Assembly: GCF_018613835.1 (NCBI RefSeq)
Contig: NZ_JAGGPM010000023.1
Location: forward strand, 62,001-126,000
From: Arthrobacter sp. ISL-5
GTDB taxonomy: Bacteria > Actinomycetota > Actinomycetes > Actinomycetales > Micrococcaceae
Length of the DNA: 64,000 nt
Direction: 5' to 3'
Shown here: piece after piece, positions 59,975 to 64,000 of the stretch
How positions within the stretch are numbered: position 1 is the stretch's first letter
Layout of the letters: each line of letters begins with the position of its first letter
Notes under the pieces: model-generated
The model's input: only the letters and a program-made list of their open reading frames with translations
Database searches by the model: none
Told to the model about the DNA's origin: nothing
Translations under genes and position numbers: made by a program

Positions 59975-61153
59975 ATGACTCCTGGACGCCCCGTACCGCC
60001 GCCGCTTGCCCTGAAGATCTCCCTGGATGAAGGCGCTGCCGAACAGGCGGCCGCAGAAACCGCAGGCCCGAGGGAGGGGCTCCTGGCTGCCGCCCGCGGG
60101 GCGGTCTCCAGCACGGGCGGCCTGGTGCCGCTGACAGTGGCCCGGCGGGCGCCCAAGGCCGATGACGTTGAAATTGCCATTGAGTTCTGCGGCCTGTGCC
60201 ACTCGGACGTGCATGCCACCCGGGGGGAGTGGGGCTCCCAGAACTACCCGCTGGTGCCGGGACACGAGATCGTTGGCCGGGTCAGCCGGGTGGGGTCCGA
60301 CGTCGGCGATTTTTCGCCGGGGGACCTGGTGGGCGTGGGGTGCCTCGTGGACTCGTGCCGCGAGTGCGAGAGCTGCCTGGACGGTATGGAGCAGTACTGC
60401 GAGCGAGGCATGACGGGAACCTACGGCGCGAAGGACGCCCGCAACGGCGATTCCATCACCCAGGGCGGCTACGCGACGTCCGTCGTGGTGGACCGCCGCT
60501 ATGTGCTGCGCGTGCCGGAAAACCTGGACCCCGCGGCGGCCGCTCCGCTGCTCTGCGCGGGCATCACCACGTTCTCGCCGCTCCGCCACTTCGGCGTTGA
60601 GGAAGGCGACGTGGTCGGCGTCGTCGGACTTGGCGGGCTGGGCCACATGGCCGTCAAGCTGGCCAAGGCCATGGGTGCGAGGGTGGTGGTCTTCACCACC
60701 TCGGAGTCCAAGGTTTCAGCCGCGCTGGAACTGGGGGCCGACGACGTCGTCCTCTCCCGCGACGACGCCGCGATGGCGGCGGCGAACCGCAGCATCGACC
60801 TGATCATCGACACCGTGGCGGCCCCGCACGACCTCAACCCGTTCTTCCGGACGCTGCGCCGGGACGGGGCGCTGTTCCAGCTGGGGCTGCCCTCCGACGC
60901 CATGCCGCCGGTCAACCCCGGTGCGCTGATCCGGCGGCGCATCGCGTACGCAGGTTCCCTGATCGGCGGCATCGCGGAGACCCAGGAGATGCTGGACTTC
61001 TGCGCCGAGCACGGCGTGGTGTCGGAGATCGAGATTGTCGGAGCGGAGCAGCTGAACGACGCGTATGACCGGATGGTCGCCGGCGACGTCAAGTATCGTT
61101 TCGTCCTGGACGTATCCACCCTGCAGGCACCGGCGGAAAGGGCAGACGCATGA
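59975..61153 (+). CDS. Zinc-dependent NAD(P) alcohol dehydrogenase (MDR family, CAD/YahK-like)
   Basis: 392 aa. Catalytic zinc ligands are in CGLCHSDVH and PGHEIVG; the structural-zinc loop is CRECESCLDGMEQYC. GVVGLGGLGHMAVKLA is the NAD(P) fold. The spacing matches cinnamyl-alcohol-type dehydrogenases that reduce aldehydes. It is about 40 residues longer than usual at the N-terminus. The leader (EGAAEQAAAETAGPRE) is Ala/Glu-rich, and a TAGCGT 6 nt before the ATG supports this long start. Overlaps the HIT gene by an ATGA. Confidence 0.88.
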   Translation: MTPGRPVPPPLALKISLDEGAAEQAAAETAGPREGLLAAARGAVSSTGGLVPLTVARRAPKADDVEIAIEFCGLCHSDVHATRGEWGSQNYPLVPGHEIVGRVSRVGSDVGDFSPGDLVGVGCLVDSCRECESCLDGMEQYCERGMTGTYGAKDARNGDSITQGGYATSVVVDRRYVLRVPENLDPAAAAPLLCAGITTFSPLRHFGVEEGDVVGVVGLGGLGHMAVKLAKAMGARVVVFTTSESKVSAALELGADDVVLSRDDAAMAAANRSIDLIIDTVAAPHDLNPFFRTLRRDGALFQLGLPSDAMPPVNPGALIRRRIAYAGSLIGGIAETQEMLDFCAEHGVVSEIEIVGAEQLNDAYDRMVAGDVKYRFVLDVSTLQAPAERADA

Positions 61154-61578
61154 GCACGCTGTTCACCAAGATTCTCAACGGGGACATCCCCGGCCGGTTC
61201 GTCTGGCGCGAGCCGGACGTTTCCGCGTTCCTGACCATGGGGCCGCTGGCCGACGGTCACACGCTCGTGGTGCCCACCGAGGAAGTGGACCGGTGGACGG
61301 ACGCCGCGCCGGAAACGCTGGCCCGGGTCATGGAAGTGGCGCGCCGCATCGGCGCCGTGCAGGTGGACGTTTTCGGTGCCGCCCGGGCAGGCCTCATCGT
61401 GGCCGGGTACGAGATCAACCACATGCACGTCCACGTGTGGCCCTCCAACAGCATGGCCGATTTCGACTTCGCGTCCGCGGAGCACAACCCGGACCCGGCA
61501 CTGCTGGACGCGAACGCCGAAAAGCTCCGCGCCGGACTCCGCGGCGCCGGCTACGGGGAATTCGTGCCCGAGGCGTAG
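61150..61578 (+). CDS. HIT-family nucleotide hydrolase/transferase
   Basis: 142 aa. The histidine triad HMHVHVWP is near residue 93-100, with LFTKILNGDIPGRFVW at the N-terminus, typical of the HINT/HIT group. These act on aminoacyl- or sulfo-adenylates or dinucleotides. The ATGA overlap with the dehydrogenase gene suggests coexpression, though no functional link is obvious. The stop is close to a hairpin shared with hrpA. Confidence 0.9.
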   Translation: MSTLFTKILNGDIPGRFVWREPDVSAFLTMGPLADGHTLVVPTEEVDRWTDAAPETLARVMEVARRIGAVQVDVFGAARAGLIVAGYEINHMHVHVWPSNSMADFDFASAEHNPDPALLDANAEKLRAGLRGAGYGEFVPEA

Positions 61579-61614
61579 GCGCTGGCGGCCTGAGGGGCTA
61601 GGCCGCCAGCGCCT
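61577..61614. terminator. Convergent hairpin overlapping the hrpA 3' end
   Basis: 15-bp inverted repeat (61577-61591 and 61600-61614; arm AGGCGCTGGCGGCCT). The right arm codes for the last residues of HrpA, which ends KALAA. Confidence 0.8.
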
Positions 61615-64000
61615 TGTTCAGCACGGCACGGATCCGTTTCTCGGAGACGGAGTAGGCGGTGCCCAGTTCGACGGCGAACAGGCTCACCCTCAGTTCTTCG
61701 ATCATCCACCGGACCTGGGTGAGTTCCGCCCCGGCGCGGCGCCCGGGAAGCAGGGCTGACACGGCGTCGTCGTATTCATCTTCCAGCCGCTGCACAGCGG
61801 CCATATGGAGCGCATCGCGCTGGACGTTTCCGGGCAGCTTTTCGAGCCTCTTCTCAATGGCGGCGAGGTAGCGGGGCAGCTGGCTCAGCTGCGCATAACC
61901 GGTCCGGGCGACAAATCCGGGGAACACGAGCTGCTCGAGCTCGCTGCGGACGTCGTTGAGCGCGCTGATGAGCGCCAGGCTGGTGGTGCCCTTCAGCTGC
62001 TTTTCGATCCGCCGGGTGCTGGCCAGGATGCGTTCCACCACCGCGGTGACACTGAAGACGGTGTCGATCAGCTCGGCGCGGACCTGCTCGTACAGGGCGT
62101 CGAAGGATGCCCTGTCCCACGGGAGTTCCTGGGGCGTGAGCTTATCCACTGCCGCGAGGGCGCAGTCGGCAATCAGGGCCGACACCGATCCGTGCGGGTT
62201 CTGGCTGAAGGTCAGTTTCTCCGTGTTGTTCAGGTGCTCCAGGACGTAGCGGTCCGGCGACGGCACCCGCAAGGCGAGGAGGCGGATGACGCCGCCGCGC
62301 ATGGCCTCCTGCTGCTCGGACGCGGACTGGAAGACCCGCAGGGCCACGGTCTTCCCTTCGTCCACGAGTCCGGGGTAGCCGGTTACTGTGTGGCCCTTGA
62401 CCGTGACGCTGACTTCGCGCTGCACTGTGCCGAATGACCACTCGGCCAGGCCGGACTGTTCGGCGAATCCGGTCGGTGCAGGCGGCCGCCCGTCCTGCCC
62501 GGCGGCCTGCGGCGAGCCCTTCTTCGAGGCCCGCGGCGCGGCAGTGGCGGGCGTGGCTCCCAGGGATTCCGCGATGGCACGCCGCGTGGCAGGTGCAAGT
62601 CTTTCCTGGAGGGTGTCCAGGTCCTTGCCTTCGTCCAGCACCTTGCCGCGGCTGTCAACCACCTTGAAACTGACGCGGAGGTGGGGCGGAATCGCGTCCC
62701 AGTTCCAGGAACCGGGCGGAACGATGTGCCCGCGGATCCGCCGCAGCACCAGCTCGAGGGACGGCTCAAGGTCATCCTCGGCCGGATCGAAATCGGCCTC
62801 CAGCGCAGCCACCGCCTGCCTGGCGACGTCCGGGGCCGGCACGAAGTTCTTGCGGATCTGCTTCGGCAGCGACTTGATGAGCGCGGTGACCAGCTCCACC
62901 CGCTGGCCGGGGATCAGCCAGCGGAACGCGGCGTCATCGAGCTGGTTGAGGAACAGGACGGGCACCTCGGCAGTGACGCCGTCCGAGGGGTTCGGCGGCG
63001 ATCCCGGTGCCACAGGGTGGAACTCGTAGGTCAGGGGCAGCTCGAAGCCCTTGTGCAGCCAGGTTTTCGGATAGGCGGATTCGTCGAGGGCGTCGGCGTC
63101 GTCGCTCAAAAGCAGCGACTGGTCGAAGTCCAGCAGCGCCGGGTCCTGCTGCCGGGCTTCCTTCCACCACTTGTCGAAGTGCCGCTCCGAAACGACGTCC
63201 TTGCCCACCCTGGCGTCGTAGAACTCGAAGAGGGTTTCGTCGTCCACGAGCAGGTCGCGCCGGCGCATCCTCGCTTCGAGTTCCTCCACTTCGTGCAGGA
63301 GCGCACGGTTGCGGTGGAAGAATTTGTGGTGGGTTTTCCAGTCGCCTCCGACCAGCGCATGCCGGATGAAGAGCTCCCGGGCCAGGACGGGATCGACTCT
63401 GCCGTAATTAATGCGCCGCTGCGCGATGATGGGCACGCCGTAGAGCGTGACCTTCTCATAGGCCATGACCGAGCCCATTTTGGTGGACCAGTGCGGTTCA
63501 CTGTAGCTGCGCTTGACGAGGTGCGGTGCCACCTGTTCCGCCCAGGCCGGCTCGAACTTCGCGGCAACCCGGGCCCACAGCCGGCTGGTCTCCACGAGTT
63601 CCGCGGCCATGACGAACGTGGGCGACTTCTTGAACAGCGCCGAGCCGGGGAAGACGGCGAAGCGGGTGCCGCGGGCTCCGGCGTATTCCCGCTTGCGTTC
63701 GTCGAGGATGCCGATGTGGCTCAGGAGCCCGGACAAAAGGCTGATGTGGACGCCCTCGTGGTTGCCCACCGGGTCCGCCTGCCGCTTGTTGTCCAGGCTG
63801 ATGCCGAGCGGGCGGGCAAGCTGCCGGAGCTGCGCGAACAGGTCCTGCCATTCGCGGACCCTGAGGTAATTGATGAACTCGTTCCGGCAGAGCCTGCGGA
63901 ACTGCGTGGACGAGAGTTCCTGCTGCTTTTCCTGGATGTAGTTCCAGAGGTTCAGGAAGCCGGTGAAGTCCGAGTTCTCATCGCGGAAGCGGGCGTGCTT
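61598..64000 (-). CDS. hrpA: ATP-dependent RNA helicase HrpA, C-terminal part, truncated by window edge
   Basis: The frame is open to base 64000, giving about 800 residues of a protein usually near 1300; the DEAH helicase core is outside the window. The visible part has the HrpA-specific regions: NEFINYLRVREWQDLFAQLRQLA, GNHEGVHISLLSGLLSHIG, EYAGARGTRFAVFPGSALF, and the DUF3418 region to the end (PLTYEFHPVAPG, LRVSFKVVDSRGKVLDEG). HrpA works in RNA and ribosome-rescue transactions. It ends in a shared hairpin with the convergent HIT gene. Confidence 0.92.
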   Translation of the reverse strand, partial: KHARFRDENSDFTGFLNLWNYIQEKQQELSSTQFRRLCRNEFINYLRVREWQDLFAQLRQLARPLGISLDNKRQADPVGNHEGVHISLLSGLLSHIGILDERKREYAGARGTRFAVFPGSALFKKSPTFVMAAELVETSRLWARVAAKFEPAWAEQVAPHLVKRSYSEPHWSTKMGSVMAYEKVTLYGVPIIAQRRINYGRVDPVLARELFIRHALVGGDWKTHHKFFHRNRALLHEVEELEARMRRRDLLVDDETLFEFYDARVGKDVVSERHFDKWWKEARQQDPALLDFDQSLLLSDDADALDESAYPKTWLHKGFELPLTYEFHPVAPGSPPNPSDGVTAEVPVLFLNQLDDAAFRWLIPGQRVELVTALIKSLPKQIRKNFVPAPDVARQAVAALEADFDPAEDDLEPSLELVLRRIRGHIVPPGSWNWDAIPPHLRVSFKVVDSRGKVLDEGKDLDTLQERLAPATRRAIAESLGATPATAAPRASKKGSPQAAGQDGRPPAPTGFAEQSGLAEWSFGTVQREVSVTVKGHTVTGYPGLVDEGKTVALRVFQSASEQQEAMRGGVIRLLALRVPSPDRYVLEHLNNTEKLTFSQNPHGSVSALIADCALAAVDKLTPQELPWDRASFDALYEQVRAELIDTVFSVTAVVERILASTRRIEKQLKGTTSLALISALNDVRSELEQLVFPGFVARTGYAQLSQLPRYLAAIEKRLEKLPGNVQRDALHMAAVQRLEDEYDDAVSALLPGRRAGAELTQVRWMIEELRVSLFAVELGTAYSVSEKRIRAVLNKALAA

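Noticed and set aside
1-64000. CRISPR arrays, IS elements, prophage or tRNA-linked integration sites
   Set aside because: No regularly spaced direct repeats, transposase or integrase motifs, or tRNA cloverleaf sequences were seen; a dedicated tRNA scan was not possible here.

Overview
The window is a 64 kb, GC-rich chromosomal segment from an actinobacterium, most likely Arthrobacter, Pseudarthrobacter or a close Micrococcaceae relative. The reasons are strong G/C at third codon positions, frequent GTG/TTG starts, an E2-E1 fused 2-oxoglutarate dehydrogenase (Kgd), a SigH/RsrA-type sigma/anti-sigma pair, a 24-residue bL37 gene, a SAM-IV-like riboswitch, and a tmRNA whose tag ends in ALAA. I saw no tRNA, rRNA, IS element, prophage or CRISPR array.

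1-17 kb is a surface-polysaccharide island. It holds the end of a membrane protein, a UDP-GlcNAc 2-epimerase, seven glycosyltransferases, a PglK/MsbA-like ABC exporter, two acyltransferases, a DUF2304 membrane protein and one unrecognised 164-aa protein. Two glycosyltransferase pairs are visibly paralogous: one pair is divergent, and the other flanks the inverted ABC gene. 17-21.7 kb carries a secreted GH25 lysozyme-like enzyme with three long FG-GAP/VCBS-like repeat blocks, then galE. 21.9-26.7 kb is a compact Tad/Flp pilus locus (CpaF, TadB, TadC, a small pilin candidate and three TadE/TadG-like pseudopilins).

26.8-33.7 kb is core biology: prfB, ftsE-ftsX, a coiled-coil M23 peptidase, smpB, the ssrA tmRNA and a serine protease. 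33.8-36.9 kb holds two small proteins, a coupled pair of crcB/fluC fluoride channels, an MntR-like DtxR-family repressor and a methyltransferase. 37-42.6 kb, all on the minus strand, holds a class V aminotransferase behind a riboswitch, then hisN, rsgA, aroA and a DoxX-family protein.

43-46.6 kb holds sigH-rsrA, the bL37 gene, and a padR-DUF4097 operon with a conspicuous repeated palindromic operator, then an SGNH-like protein that lacks its expected nucleophile. 46.7-50.6 kb is kgd. 51-54 kb is a coupled pair of CNNM/CBS membrane proteins. 53.8-57.1 kb is a zinc module: a palindromic Zur-like site, znuA-znuC-znuB, and a convergent Fur/Zur gene. 57-61.6 kb has a metallo-beta-lactamase-fold hydrolase, a cysteine-desulfhydrase-like PLP enzyme, a sulfurtransferase, an alcohol dehydrogenase and a HIT protein. 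The window ends inside hrpA.

At least a dozen genes have a TANNNT -10 hexamer only 6-9 nt before the start codon. This predicts leaderless mRNAs, and I used it to choose several starts. The least explained items are the 164-aa island protein, the paralogue architecture of the glycan island, the PadR operator array, the SGNH pseudo-enzyme candidate and the divergent Tad pilin.
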